DNA of 64,000 nucleotides from Galerina marginata (lineage: Eukaryota; Basidiomycota; Agaricomycetes; Agaricales; Galerinaceae), in assembly GCA_023014335.1 (NCBI GenBank), contig JAECYW010000006.1, positions 2,976,001 through 3,040,000 of the forward strand, written 5' to 3'. Made by a program: the position numbers and the translations under genes. Shown piece after piece: positions 47,554 to 59,274 of the stretch (position 1 is the stretch's first letter; every line of letters begins with the position of its first letter). Below the pieces are notes generated by a model. That model made no database searches and had not been told where the DNA came from. It was given only the letters and a program-made list of their open reading frames with translations.

Positions 47554-48430
47554 GAGATAGTAATCCACCGTCCTTCGTTGTTCTCTTCCTTTGATGATTC
47601 TTATTTTGGGTTTCATTTTTCTTTACTCAACTTCGCTGATTTTTGATGTTTGCAACCTTTGGTACAGCTAGTTTTAGAGTACACCTACCTATCGTTCCAT
47701 ACTGGTATTGCACGTCTGTCGTTCTCGGTTGTGGCAGTAAAGTAGTTGGAATTTCTCCCAGCAGTCAATTTTGCGTTGTAAATTGTAATACATTACTTCG
47801 AAGTTTTACTTTCGTCCGCTGACGGTCTTGTGCATGCTCCCATACACCTTTTTTGGCTTTCTTTAACGATCGCCTGGACATAATGTCGGCGTTATCATAT
47901 CAAAGGCAAAATAAAACTCACTGGTCTTCTTCCAAATTAACACCGGAGGCGATGAGGACGCTCGGCGAAACCTTATCATCCAAGGAAAAGACTTTCCCGT
48001 CCTGTAAAGCTTTGGCTTCTGCCTTAGCTAACTGCCTACGAACGGCCAAACGAGCCCATTTCCCTGACAAAAGTTGTGAACAAAATCGTGAATCGAGCCT
48101 CTCAAGTTGTGAATCGTACCTGCCAAAGTTGTGAATTGGCGTTCCCATCCGCCAGAAAGTTGCGAATCGGTGTGAATCGATGGCGAAGTCTTTGGCGCCT
48201 GGTGGCAGTGCCCAGGCAGGGGAGGCGCTCACCGCGGACTTTGAAAATTCACAGGACTTTTCCTAAGGACCCAAGGATAAAAGTAGGAAAGTAGGACTCG
48301 TAATCTTTGGACTCGGATGATGATGGACCAAGTTCGCAACTCTGATAGTAACAATTGATAAATCCGAATACTGTACAATTTGACAGGACAAGTTTCCAGT
48401 GTTACTCGCTTCTCGAATTTTAACCAAATT
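47554..48430. other. Intergenic stretch with short imperfect repeats
   Basis: There is no gene. Between about 48070 and 48180 the phrase (a)aagttgtgaatcg recurs four or five times imperfectly (48070, 48103, 48126, 48160 regions). The rest is unremarkable. Confidence 0.5.
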
Positions 48431-49251
48431 CTAACTGCCTCGCCGGGTGCCTTCAAGTGCTTCGTGCACTTGTTCCTGTCGTTGGCGTCAGTGAAATTGA
48501 ATCACTGCCTGGAGATGAACTTACCACGGTGAGAGTCTCGTTGAAGATATACATATCACGAATAACACCATTCCACTGACTCCTGTTGGAGTGTCCGTCT
48601 AGCTTAGTCCGCCCGAGAACAGCTTTTTTCTGGGTTCAAAGAAAGCGTCAATAAAGGGTTGAATATCAAGGTCACGGTAAAGGGGACTTACATTCCCTGG
48701 ATTGAAGATTGGAGTGTTGAGAGTGTGGAACGCCTTTTTTTCACCGTCTATATAAATAGTAATGTCATTTCCGTCCTTGACAAGGGCAAAGTGGAAGTCG
48801 GTATTCGGTCCAGGGGCAATCGCGGTAGTATTGATTGCGCCACCACGGGCTTGAGCGCTCTGCATCCAAGCAACGTTGAACATCATTTGGCCAGGTGGGA
48901 TGGCGATCCTGAAGAGGGCGGAGCTTGCATTTGGAGACTCGATGGATATAGCGGCACGCCAAAATCTCCTGTCGGAAACTCGTAGCCAGCATATCATACT
49001 GAATGGTCCATTTAGGTTGAGATTGACTGGGTCTTTCTCAGCATAGCTTGTGGGTCTATTTTGATCGCTATTCCCTTCCCCGTTTCTGTGAAAATTAATT
49101 AGCTTTATGCTATCCATATTGTATCGTGGACATACGCCAATGTAAGTCGTATGCGGAAAGGCCAAACAGCTTCAGGGAAATTATCGCTCTGCGTGAAGGC
49201 ACTTGCAGTGCAGAGGAGAATCACGTAGACGACGGACAGCGGGAAGTACAT
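48431..49251 (-). CDS. Secreted LamG/concanavalin A-like fold protein (copy 1)
   Basis: Four exons (49251-49136, 49085-48692, 48629-48525, 48475-48431) give 219 residues. A signal peptide is clear (MYFPLSVVYVILLCTASA, then FTQ). The body fits a jelly-roll LamG/concanavalin-like domain: NGEGNSDQNRPTSYAEKD, LNLNGPFSMICWLR, RFWRAAISIESPN, ALFRIAIPP, APGPNTDFHFALVKDGNDI, TIYIDGEKKAFHT, IFNPGN, VLGRTKLDG and SQWNGVIRDMYIFN. This pattern (strand with 'W', then 'F...V', then IY(I/V)DG) is how LamG_3-type domains read, but the assignment is by pattern only. No cysteines form an obvious scaffold. A sugar-binding or wall-associated role is plausible but unproven. Paralogues are at 55418-56195 and 57407-58224. 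Confidence 0.75.
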
Positions 49252-51378
49252 TGGAATATGCGAATTGATGTTTATCGTTGGCTATATGTTGGCTATCGAC
49301 CTTAAGGCCTTTTCGATCTCATTTATATGTACATCAGCCTTCAGCGAGTGAAACTTAATGGACCTAGCGAATTGCTTCTGGCAAGAGATCAGAGAAGCCC
49401 AAAACCAACATCTTACTATTTGCTAGGCTTCGTGTAACTGGTTTGCTCTGCTGTCAAGTGCAGACTGGTATTCACTATCATGATCGCTAGTCGTTGCAAT
49501 ATGACATTCATATTGCGTTTATCTACACCGGAAAGGGCTAACGAAGAAAGCAACCACAATATACGCATACGCACCGAAGTCGCAAGAATTAATTTTTCAG
49601 TTTGATATTAAATTCTCTACAACCTAATGTGAATCTGGTTAAGGCAAAGTGGCAGCCATCATCCTAGAGGCGACTTTGACCAAAACTGTCCGAATTTATA
49701 GTCGTCACTGGCTTAAAACTGCTATCAAATAACGAGAACTAAAGTCACAGATCTATATCTTTTTAGCGCACCTGTGGTCATCAGCAGGTTAGCATTTTAC
49801 CCTTCACTTTCAATGACCAACCTCTCTTGTCTCCTTTCCCCTTGTGCAAGCGGAAAAACCTTATTTACTAAACTACGAATGCCCTAGTAAAGGCTACTGA
49901 ATTGTCCATAGTGGGCATACACTTACACTTGTCATAACTCTTATAAAATGGAATTAGTAAAGTGACAGCTATGCGCAGAAAGGCAACGTTGACCACAGCG
50001 GTTTACGGCTTCTTCAGAAAGGGACGGAACCGATTTTTACGGGGCTTAGCGTTCAGCGTTCATTGACCTGTCGGGGATAATGAGACCCCACACAAACCTA
50101 ATTGGAAATGGATGAAGGACGGAATTCAAATAGAATCATGAGCGCCACCCAAATCAAAGACGAATGTGATCACCCCCATCGTGTGTTGTCGACAACCGAT
50201 GTTCCCAGGCTTAAGCGCTGAGCGCTTGGCGCTTATCCTTCACCGGAGCCCGCCGTGGCATAGGCCACCGTTGCTGACAAACGCTGATCTTGGCCAGACT
50301 CCAACAATGAAGTCAACTTTAAATTACTGTCACTGCGCCCTATGTAGGGCGTACCCACACAGTGCCTACACAGCAAATTTCAGCAAACCCAGAATAAGTA
50401 ATTTAGAATCCCCCAAACCCTCCGAGTCCCTCGGTCTATACTCGATTCGGTGTCTCTCATGGCTACCTCATTCCCTACATTCCGGACGAGCGAAAAAATA
50501 TGACAAAGAGCATATTTTGGACTAGAACTATCCTTAACCTACATTGACCTTTTTAACATATTCTTACCATGTTTTAGAGCTAGATACAGTGTCATGTTCC
50601 CAGCAAGTTCCCAGTGCTCTATATTAGCTCGACCCCATTCGCGCTAGACTGGTATAGACGCCCACTGCCGTCAAGTTCTGCTAGTAAGGTTTGGCAGTTG
50701 ACTGCAGGTCAGCTGTCACGCTGACTTCTACCTAACCTTGCGCCAGCTCCTCGGTCCCATGAGAGCAAATTATACAGAGTAGTAAGGGGAAACTAAGGTT
50801 TGGTTTTGATACCCGTCGACATTGGAAGCTGTATTCGAAAATTGAGACCGACGCCTTATTTCAATGTATTGTATTACTGCCGATGTGCCTGGGCGCCATG
50901 GAGAAAACTCTGAATCTGGCAGACCCATATTTGGCTGATACAGTGTCCACTCTTTGCTTAGTTCAAGTTCTAAGGACCACCACCAACCTTGTATGAATTT
51001 CACTCGTTCCGCGTTAATATCATTCATCCTTGTGACGCCATTTAAATTGTTTAGAGTGATCGGAGTGGATGGGTATTATGCCAACCTAAAGCTCCTAGGA
51101 TAAGTATATAGCGCATCCTTGGATTCTAGGTCACTAATGGTTAATTCCTTCGGCGAGCCGCACTTGTGCAGATAATGCGACATCCTTCCCATGGTAGATA
51201 TGCCAAGGCGGTGGGCTACACCAAAAAGGGCCTCAGGTCGATTGAACTGGTAAATCATATACCTTCAGATCCTCTTTTTTATTTACTATTCTTAGAGGAC
51301 CAGCTATAAATACCAAGGGCTTTGGAATATAGGTTCAAGTTGAGAATCCTGTATTTCATTCTTTTCTCAATCAGCCTC
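49252..51378. other. Gap without a supported gene
   Basis: These 2.1 kb contain open frames of up to 119 codons (50166-50525 plus) without motifs. No transposon ends were found. Confidence 0.45.
49322..49329 (-). promoter_or_regulatory. TATA-like box of LamG-like copy 1
   Basis: The minus strand reads acatataaat about 70-78 bp before the start codon. The same spacing recurs in the two paralogues. Confidence 0.45.
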
Positions 51379-51896
51379 ATGAAGTTGAAGTCGCTCAAGC
51401 TGTTCGCTGTGGTTACAGTGGCCTTCTGCGTAACCTCGACATCTTCATTCACACCCTTATTTTCCGATGATCTCGGCATTGCTTCAATGAACTTCATAGG
51501 CGGTCTTGTGAGTGTTTCGCGCTTTCCAGGACCTCATCAAATAACAATATTACTCTAGAGTCAGCGTGAAATCATGGTGGTATGTCACTCTGCTGCCACT
51601 AAATCGGTAGCAGTGGCGGCTTGAGCATTAAACCCAAATTTATTAGGAATCTCAACAATTCGGGAAGCAGCGTCAACCTGGAAACCAGAGTTTGGAAAGA
51701 AACGGGCGACCAAGAGCTGGAAATACAAGTGCGGGTAGACCAGGTAGAGGGTGGAACAGGAGATCCTGGTAAACCGCAGGAAATAGATAAATGCTGCAAA
51801 GTAACTGAACTAGAAAACGAAGACTTGTTTTTTGGGAGAGTAATCTCAGAATTGATCAATTATTTAAAATTGCGGAAAACAAATTCGGAGGGTTAG
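51379..51896 (+). CDS. Possible small secreted protein
   Basis: An exon from 51379 encodes a signal-peptide-like start (MKLKSLKLFAVVTVAFCVTS, then TSSFTPLF) and ends at GGL|gtgagt (51508). A second open stretch to the TAG at 51896 encodes an acidic, Gly-containing region (FIRNLNNSGSSVNLETR, ELEIQVRVDQVEGG, IDKCCKVTE, RVISELINYLKL). A short middle exon (about 51560-51580) may exist, but I could not find splice sites whose phases connect all parts, so the model is incomplete or the gene is damaged. No family was recognised. Confidence 0.35.
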
Positions 51897-53270
51897 AGCA
51901 TCGTAGGACCAAAAACTGCATCCCTAACTCTAAGGCTCCATCCACCCCAAGAAACTAGTGCGTTGGTTCTGTCCATGTGGCATAGTGGCGTAGACCTTTC
52001 CAGTCTATGTTATGACGTTAAAGCCTCCTGTCTCGCAATGGGGAGAGGACGTTAACCAGGTGTCCTGTCAGGCACGACTAAGACTGACTCGAGTACAATG
52101 AAAACAGCCTATCAGCATGGGTGAGTCTTCTCCGTCACGCCTCGGTGCACGGGCAACCAGGATTTGATGGAAATTCCCTATTCAGTGGCAATGTATCTCC
52201 GGGTTGATCAGGCCGCAATGTTCGCCAGAAACGCCAATAATCGAGTGAACTGCGACCTTGGTCCACGGGAAATGAATGAACTGTGTGGAGTAATATTACA
52301 GAAAATTGTTGTTAGTACGATGCCATGGGGTGGCAATGGCTGCAGACCTGCTAGACGTTGAGGGCGTAGACAAGCGCCGAAGGGCGTGGGGTTGAAAAAC
52401 CGGTGGCATGCGCAGTCGTTGAATATAACTCGGGAGGGTGAGAATCAAAGTGAGTGGGTCCCGACCGTAGGCGCAGGGCGTAGGAGGTTCAAACGCGGGT
52501 GGGGTGACTGAGTACTGAATGCTCGCGGGGCTGTCAAAGGCAGGCAGAATGACCATCAAACGCTATTGCGAGACCATGAGGGGGGCCACGGTGAGGCAAA
52601 CGCAATTGCCCCTGGCGGTCCCAACACGGTTGCGTTGCGCAAGTCGCAAGTGCGGTACATTGGCATCCCGCGACTACGAGTCCGGCTGATGGGGATCGCC
52701 TGCTGAGCGTGGTCGTGGTGACGAGGCGTGCGCCGTCCAGAGAGTACGGCGGTGGTGCCCAAAATGCGACCTTAGCCTCGAACCCGTATGCAAACATGTA
52801 CCGGCCGCAGGCATACCCAGAGTCAATACGAGTAGATGATCTCCGCGCAGCGTACGACGCCGACCGCGGAACCGATAGTACTTGTTTTGTGGGCCACCGC
52901 TACGCGTGGCAGAACTCGTCTTTTTCTTTGTTCCTTAAGTAATACAGTGTTCTAGTTGACTGATAGAGCAACCTTTGTTGTTGTAGTAACTCAGCCACTG
53001 CTTCAGGTCTGACATGATCTGACATGTCTGGCTGGCTTACTGAAAATCTGGGATTACTTACTCTGGGATTACTTACTGCATGATGCAGCCACAGGTAACC
53101 TTTTCATTGAAGGCGGACGATAGTTGGAGAGGTTTTCCTTCTTGCTCAACATGCCCATTCCACTTAACTCTTATTGAAATCGGGGAATGCACATTTTATT
53201 TCAATCAACAAAACTATTTCTATCACGATTAGTGCCAACGTGGTGGAGTTCTCGTCGCCGAGCGGTTGGC

Positions 53271-53338
53271 CCACTGCAACGCTTTTGCCACACGTGACCT
53301 TGTGGCAAAAGCATTGCAGTGGCGGCTAATTAGCCGCC
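53271..53338. repeat. Hairpin followed by a perfect palindrome
   Basis: The arms at 53271-53292 and 53301-53322 are 22 bp with one mismatch (ccactgcaacgcttttgcca and its complement) around an 8-bp loop. The second arm runs straight into the perfect 18-bp palindrome GGCGGCTAATTAGCCGCC (53321-53338). Confidence 0.85.
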
Positions 53339-54462
53339 TGCTCAATATCACATTAGGTGCTCAGCAAATACCTGCGTATAGGTTAGAAGAAAATAGATTT
53401 ACCCCAGTAAAATTGAAGGAACTTAATAAATCCAAAGTTAAGCCTGAGGAGGCTGTGGACCAAGTGGTCGACCTGACTTGTCCAATCATGCTTTGATGCT
53501 CTCAAATATTATGTATGATCGTCATCTAGAATGATGGTAGTTATTGTAATCCAAAAAACGTTCCTAATTGTAGAAATGAGAACAGAGTCTGTGGTCGGTA
53601 GTGAAAGAATACGGGAGACATCTCACCTCTCTCAAAAACCCCAACATCAGCCACAGCCAACGCGGCACAGCACGTCACTGCGTGGCAGTCCGCGTCAAAA
53701 GTACTTGTGTCGACGTCCCCTAACAGTGATTCTGAGCGAATACTTACTATTAATCTCCAAGTCAACATAAATCAAAAAGCATAAATTTTCTTGCTATATA
53801 CAAGTGAGAGACCGCTCCTCCAAGAACTTTCTACTTGTATAGCTTAAAATAAATCGATCAAGTCAGTGATCACAGGTGAGAGTGGGCGCTGCCGCCTCTA
53901 GCAGCAACGGCAGCATGATAACTTGCTGACACAGTTTACCATAGGAGAGGCGGAAAGGGGGGAGTTGGGGTCCATGAAGTGGTACGGGTGGTGGTCAACG
54001 TAAAGGCGTCGCAATGGCCCAGCACAAACGCGGTAGGTTTTCGCGTTGATGTGGGGCCACTCCAGTGGGCTGGTGGCATGCCGGCAACACCCTCCACACA
54101 TGCACAGTCAGTCCCTCGCAGACGCGGGGGATCTGGCGCGACCAGCGTCGCAGATGGTGGGCAGGGTTTGCACGGCCATAAGGCCCTTATACCAATGCAG
54201 TGAGTTTCCAGACTGGTTTGGGAAGCCCTTGCCTCGCGCTACCCTGGTGCATAGTGGGACCCTCGCAGATAACGGGAGCTGGGGCGGCGATCTCTCGACG
54301 TGAGCTGGCGGCGGAAGTTGGCGCTGCGACTTAGGGGGCGTGTGGCAGATAGCCAGCGCGAGTCGTTTCGCAACGTATTGCTGTGCCACTTGCTATGAGT
54401 TGGCGGCGAATGCAGCGCCGTATTGGTGATGATGGGCTATCCGGAGCTGGAACGTAATTGGC

Positions 54463-54930
54463 TGTGGGTTAACTGGAAAGCGGGGGGTTGATTTCGCGAC
54501 GTACCCTTTTTCCCTCTCGTCGACCTCCAAATTCCGGCCAACATCCCTCGTTGAAGGGGAGGGACACTTGGAACGGCACTGGGCGTGGTATGTGCCCCAT
54601 CTTGTCGCCTCCTCGTACCCTCCACACCTCCGCGGTGGGTTCCTCGTTAGTGTGGGGTCCTGGGCGGGACAGCCATTGCAGATGGAGGGTGTAGTTGACG
54701 TGACGTGGCGCAAAAGCGGGGCCGCAGAGGGATCCGAAGGCGCTGATCAGTGCTGAGAGGTGGTAGGGTGTGGGTTAACTGTACGGCGGCGGTGTCTCCC
54801 TGCTCACCTGGTGACTATAACCCTACCCGCACCCGAAATCCCTCTGTTTCGTCCCTTTTCCGGCCCACATCCCTCATTGGAGGGGAAGGGCGCTCGGAAT
54901 CGTGCCACCCGACGTTTTGGCCAATATCAA
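54463..54930. repeat. Diverged direct repeat, about 300-bp period
   Basis: 'tgtgggttaactg' occurs at about 54463 and 54768. 'ttccggccaacatccctcgt' and the following 'gaaggggagggacac...ggaacg' near 54533 recur near 54857 as 'ttccggcccacatccctcat...ggaggggaagggcgc...ggaatcg'. The two units run in the same direction and look like old tandem copies. Confidence 0.6.
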
Positions 54931-55417
54931 ACAAGGGCAGAGGTACGGTACATAGGCGCGGGAGGTGGGTGGAAGGAACCGAACGGTGGTTGAGGACAAT
55001 GTCGGAGTGTGGGAAGCCTTCTGAAGGAATCCGGCAAAACTGTATGCCGGTTTTCCCGGTTCTGATGACAAATTAATTTCCCAGGGTATCAAAACGATCT
55101 ACATGGTTTCCAAAAATCCGGGGGTCGTCTGGAATAAAAGAACTCACTTTTACAAAGTAAAAGACTCGTAACTGGTCGAACTGGAAATAGTGGACAGAGT
55201 GGCAGTCAACAAACCAGGAGAAACTCATGTACATATCGGAGTTTCAACAAAACCTCACGCTCTCTGAAACTACAGATGTGACTTTTTCAAGACTTTTTGC
55301 AAGTTGGTATGATACTCAATTCGGCACTACATATCAGACTAGGCCAACAACTCTTGTAAGTGATTATCCAGATCATGGACAGTCAGGGTCAGTGTCCCGA
55401 TCCCTCGCCACATCCGC

Positions 55418-56195
55418 CTATCTCTTGAGGTCAGTGAACGAAACTGGCTCTTTTGGAAGTATACCCACCACAGATAAAGCGCTACGCCATATACGCACAT
55501 CTCGAATCCTACCATTCCACTGACTCCTGTTGGAGCTTCCGTCCAACTTCGTCCTCCCGAGAACAATTTGTTTCTTGATTTCAAGAGAACGGATCAATGG
55601 TAAACGAAATGATGTCAAGATTGATGGCGACCTACATTCCCTGGGTTGAAGATCTGACCACTGAATGAGTGCAGCGCCCTTCTGACACCGTCGACATAAA
55701 TGGCGAGGCTGTCCGTGTTCTTGACAAGGGCAAAGCGGAACTCGACATTCGGTCCAGGAGCCACCGCGGTGGTATTTATTGCTCCACCACGGGCTTGGGA
55801 GTCCCTCATCCACGCAACGTTGAACATCATGTTGTCAGGTGGAAGAGCAACCCGGAAGAGGGCAGAAGTTGCCTGCGGAGACTCGATGGATATGGCAGCA
55901 CGCCAGAACCTCCTATCAGCAACGCGAAGCCGGGCCGTGAAACTGAACGGTTTATTTAAATCAAGGTCCCACAAGCTATCGTTGATAAAGCTGACGGGTC
56001 TGCTTGGATTTCCGTTTCCTTCTCCGTTTCTGTAAATTCTAATCAATATTAGACCCTCCACATTGTAATGTTGACGAACGCTAAGATCAGGCTTTCCCCA
56101 TAACACCAAGTAAGGGAGGACCCAGGATTATTCTGTGCGACGACGCCCAATGTGCAGAACAGTGCCGCAGAGATAACGGCCAGGAGCATGCGCAT
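55418..56195 (-). CDS. Secreted LamG/concanavalin A-like fold protein (copy 2)
   Basis: Exons 56195-56080, 56029-55636, 55573-55469 and a tiny last exon 55423-55418 give 206 residues. The first three exons have exactly the same lengths as in copy 1 (116, 394, 105). The signal peptide is MRMLLAVISAALFCTLGVVA, then Q. Domain motifs are NGEGNGNPSRPVSFIND, LDLNKPFSFTARLRVADRRF, RAAISIESPQATSALFRVAL, APGPNVEFRFALVKN, AIYVDGVRRALHS, IFNPGN, IVLGRTKLDG and QWNGRIRDVRIW. The last exon codes only for Arg before a stop, so the C-terminal 14 residues found in the paralogues are lost, unless a later acceptor is used. The function is probably extracellular and remains unknown. Confidence 0.72.
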
Positions 56196-56265
56196 TATAG
56201 AAAGAGACGTCAAAGATGGAGTTAAGTATCGAAATTCTACTTGAATTGAGGTAACTGTGGGATCC

Positions 56266-56274
56266 TATTTATTG
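56266..56274 (-). promoter_or_regulatory. TATA-like box of LamG-like copy 2
   Basis: The minus strand reads caataaatag about 70-79 bp upstream of the start codon, the same position as in copies 1 and 3. Confidence 0.4.
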
Positions 56275-57332
56275 CTCGCCAGCCCTTCACAAAATCGACG
56301 AGTATAGCAAATTGTATACGTCGTTCGTCGAGACCAGCTGTCAGTCGCTACAGACTACTCTTTATGAAGTTATCCTAATTCTATCTCTCCCGTTCGAGCG
56401 CCGACTCAGGTATTTTACGAATTAGGAAGCCGTCATGACCTCTGTCATTTGTGATAGTTCAAGTTTGAGTTGTTCACATTGGAAGTGCTGTTAGGGTGCC
56501 AGTAACCTCTCGCCCCGTCTATCACTTGGCCTTTAAACCAACACCTTCAACCCAGTCAAAATTTAGTTAGTAATGTTGGGCGGTTATTAACTTCCACTAC
56601 CCCCTATTTGCTGTGGACAACTTAACTCACCCCGTCATCTGCAGACCTACAGCAACATAAAAACCATTGTCGCTGTCTCAGTGACGTTGAAACTGACAGG
56701 ACAGAATATCACTTCATCTTCCTATGTGGGTGGTGGCAATTCAGTTGAGTTAGTCATAGGGAAGATTAGTGTGCAAGCGGCGCCGTATAAACTAGTAGAT
56801 AGCTTGGATGTTCGTAGATTTGTGGCGCGGGTTATCTCAGGAATTTGTGGCTAGGCAGTGTCGGCGCTAGCATTGGGATCATTATTAACATTAACGAATG
56901 GCATGCCGCGTAAAGTTGGTACTTATCCACTTATGGTAAATTCGAATACAGTCGAATCTCTTCCTTTTATAGTAACCACGTTTCCATATACATACCATAC
57001 CATTTTCGGTCCAACGACTTAGTTTGGAACATACCATAAGCCATCCAACAGCAATAACGCCGCTCGTACGGCAGGCGCCCAAGCTAAATTGTCGCTAGCG
57101 CCGTAATTGAACTGAAGATTTCAGAAGAACTCACTAGTTTAGCGAAAAGCCCATACAAACAAACTAATGTAATGGCAATTGAATCATTCCATTATTTCAA
57201 TCATTGAATTTTTATCTAGCCCGAGTGAGAATAGCTGACACTATTGCGGCATTTGAATGGAAGTTTTGTTTGTGATCGGAATATTGAGGTTTACATTTTA
57301 TTTTCAATAGCTTTTGAAATGCCAGTTCTTAG

Positions 57333-57340
57333 TATATATA
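57333..57340 (+). promoter_or_regulatory. TATA box of LamG-like copy 3
   Basis: TATATATA lies 67-74 bp upstream of the start codon at 57407. Confidence 0.55.
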
Positions 57341-57406
57341 CGATATTTCAGGACCAGCAAAAAATCATCTCCTCTATCTCCTCTATTTGATACCACTCGT
57401 AGCAAG

Positions 57407-58224
57407 ATGCGCTTCCTCCTACCCACCACCGTGGCCTTGACCAGCATCATCCACACTTTGAGCGTGGTTGCGCAGGCCGTCCCCGGCCCTACCTGGAGTT
57501 TTCCTCTCCGATTGTCAATGGGGTGAGTGAATGACATACCTTGGCTAGAGAATTTCACTCATCCTCTCTAGGGGTGGGGCTTACAAGACCGGAAATGATG
57601 TCAGCTTCGTCAATGATACCCTCTACCCGACCCTCGATTTGCAAGGATCGTTCACTATCTTAGGATGGTTACGCCCCTCTGATACAACCTGGTGGCGAAC
57701 CTTTGTGTCCATCGAGTCTCCGGATTGCGAAACCTCGCTCCTCAACGTCGCTCTCCCGCCTAACAGTATGGAGATCTACTTCGCTTATATGGTGAATCGC
57801 CGGACTGAAGACCGCGACAACGTTTTTACCAAGATAACTGCCCCCGGACCAAACGTCGAATTCCACTTTGCTATTACCAAGAGCAATACACAGTTTCATA
57901 TTTTTGTGAATGGAGTTCAACAGCCATTCAACCATCCTGTCAAGCAACAGATCTTCAATCCATCCACGGTAGGTGGCTGTGAATTTTCTCCTTTCTCTGT
58001 TTGACTTCAAAATTTGATTCAGAAATATGTTGTTCTTGGGAGGACCAAGTTCCAGAATCTCGGCGGGGCTCAATGGAATGGCTTGATTCATGGTATGGAT
58101 ATATTCAACAGAACGCTGACTGCGGTAAGTGGGTCTTCAATGAAACAGTGCTGACCTGTGCTAAGAAGCCCTGCGACAGAACGAAGTACGGAAAGAGCTA
58201 GAGTTTACACGCCAGCAAATTTAA
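57407..58224 (+). CDS. Secreted LamG/concanavalin A-like fold protein (copy 3)
   Basis: Four exons (57407-57522, 57572-57968, 58023-58124, 58180-58224) give 219 residues. Exon lengths are 116, 397, 102 and 45, almost the same as copy 1. The signal peptide is MRFLLPTTVALTSIIHTLSV, then VAQAVPG. Domain motifs are TWSFPLRL, VSFVNDTLYPTLDLQGSF, ILGWLRPSDTTWWRTFVSIE, LLNVALPPN, APGPNVEFHFAITKSNTQF, IFVNGVQQPFNHP, IFNPST, VVLGRTKFQN and QWNGLIHGMDIFN. The last exon encodes NEVRKELEFTRQQI. It is more diverged from copies 1 and 2 than they are from each other, and lies divergently 1.2 kb from copy 2. Extracellular, function unknown. Confidence 0.78.
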
Positions 58225-58353
58225 ATGACTGAATTGGGATATCGGGAAGGGGTACTCACATCCTTTCGTTTATTCCTCTTTTAAATACTATCGAAAACTG
58301 TCGTTGCTTTGATCATTTTGCTTGTAGTGGTAAACAGATATATGAACAAAATT

Positions 58354-59180
58354 TTATGTTTCCTTTTTCTTGACGGCATGGGGCAAGCAACCAGTTACGA
58401 GTCTTAACACCATGCAGTTAAATATTTTACCGTGCTCGGAAATTTTCCCCAATGCTTCTAAACCAGCCTGACGAACATCCTTAACACTGTCCTTGAGAAG
58501 CGCGACGACACCAGGGACGGAGAGCGCAATAAAGCTTCGGAACTGAGCTATAAAACAAGCACGCACACCAGCAAGATCCAAACCAGAAAACTAGGTCGCT
58601 TACCGTGCTCCGACAGTTTTGTGACCGAATCTGCACCTGCCTTACGGAGAATGCTGCTGCTGAGGAGCTCGACGATCTGATGGAAAACTCGTAAGCTAGG
58701 TTGAGATGAGAAACCAAGTACTTTACCATGTCTCAACAATTTCACCAATGAACGTGAAATAGCGTGTCGAACTTCCTTGTCCTTGTCGTTGAGGATGGCG
58801 ATAATCTGAGGAATTGCGAGCCGAATAGACCGTCGAAAACCAGCTATGTACGATGGTGCTCATCAGCTACACGGTAAGACCAGAAATTAGATGGCGTGCG
58901 TACCTTGCTCCGAAAGTTGGGCCAATGAATCCGCAGACGCCTTACGAACAAATGGGCTGTTATCACCGAGGAGCGCGATTATCTGAGGAATGCCACTGCT
59001 AACGGAATCGCGAACTCGGCTGCTGATTACGATGCCTGTTAACGACGCGCAGACAAGCAAATAAGAGAGTATCTTACCTTGTTTAAATTCCGAGTCATCT
59101 GCGCTGTCTGCCTGTTTGCAGTGATTCCTCTTGAACTGGGATTTGACTGTGTTGAGACCCGGGACAGGTGAATGTGCCAT
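58354..59180 (-). CDS. HEAT-repeat protein, short and possibly truncated
   Basis: Five exons on the minus strand all join in phase 1 after a Gly/Ala codon. Exon 1 starts at 59180 (MAHSPVPGLNTVKSQFKRN). Each later exon encodes about one HEAT unit: SSGIPQIIALLGDNSPFVRK..ADSLAQLSEQ; RLAIPQIIAILNDKDKEVRH..SRSLVKLLRH; a half-length unit IVELLSSSILRKAGADSVTK..LSEH; and ALSVPGVVALLKDSVKDVRQ..LEALGKISEH. The frame then reads through to a stop at 58354 (CLPHAVKKKET). HEAT arrays are scaffolds for protein binding and no partner can be inferred. Only four repeats, one halved, suggest a remnant of a longer gene. A hAT element sits about 100 bp upstream. Confidence 0.65.
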
Positions 59181-59274
59181 AGACAGCAGCCGTTGACCCA
59201 AATTTCAACGCTGGTGGAGATTCTGAGCAACAAGGGTCGAAAGGGTTGTTGCCATTGAAAAAATGTTAGGAACG

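Larger units (their letters stand above)
51897..55417. other. GC-rich, gene-poor repeat tract
   Basis: There are no supported genes in 3.5 kb. From about 52300 the composition shifts to G- and C-rich with many overlapping short frames on both strands, typical of non-coding GC-rich DNA. It includes a double hairpin at 53271-53338, a small tandem 'ctgggattactta' duplication near 53047-53077, and a diverged pair of about 100-bp blocks around 54463-54600 and 54767-54930. Confidence 0.5.
56196..57406. other. Divergent intergenic region between LamG-like copies 2 and 3
   Basis: These 1.2 kb contain both promoters. A 63-codon minus frame (56891-57082) has no motif. No transposon ends were seen. Confidence 0.5.
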
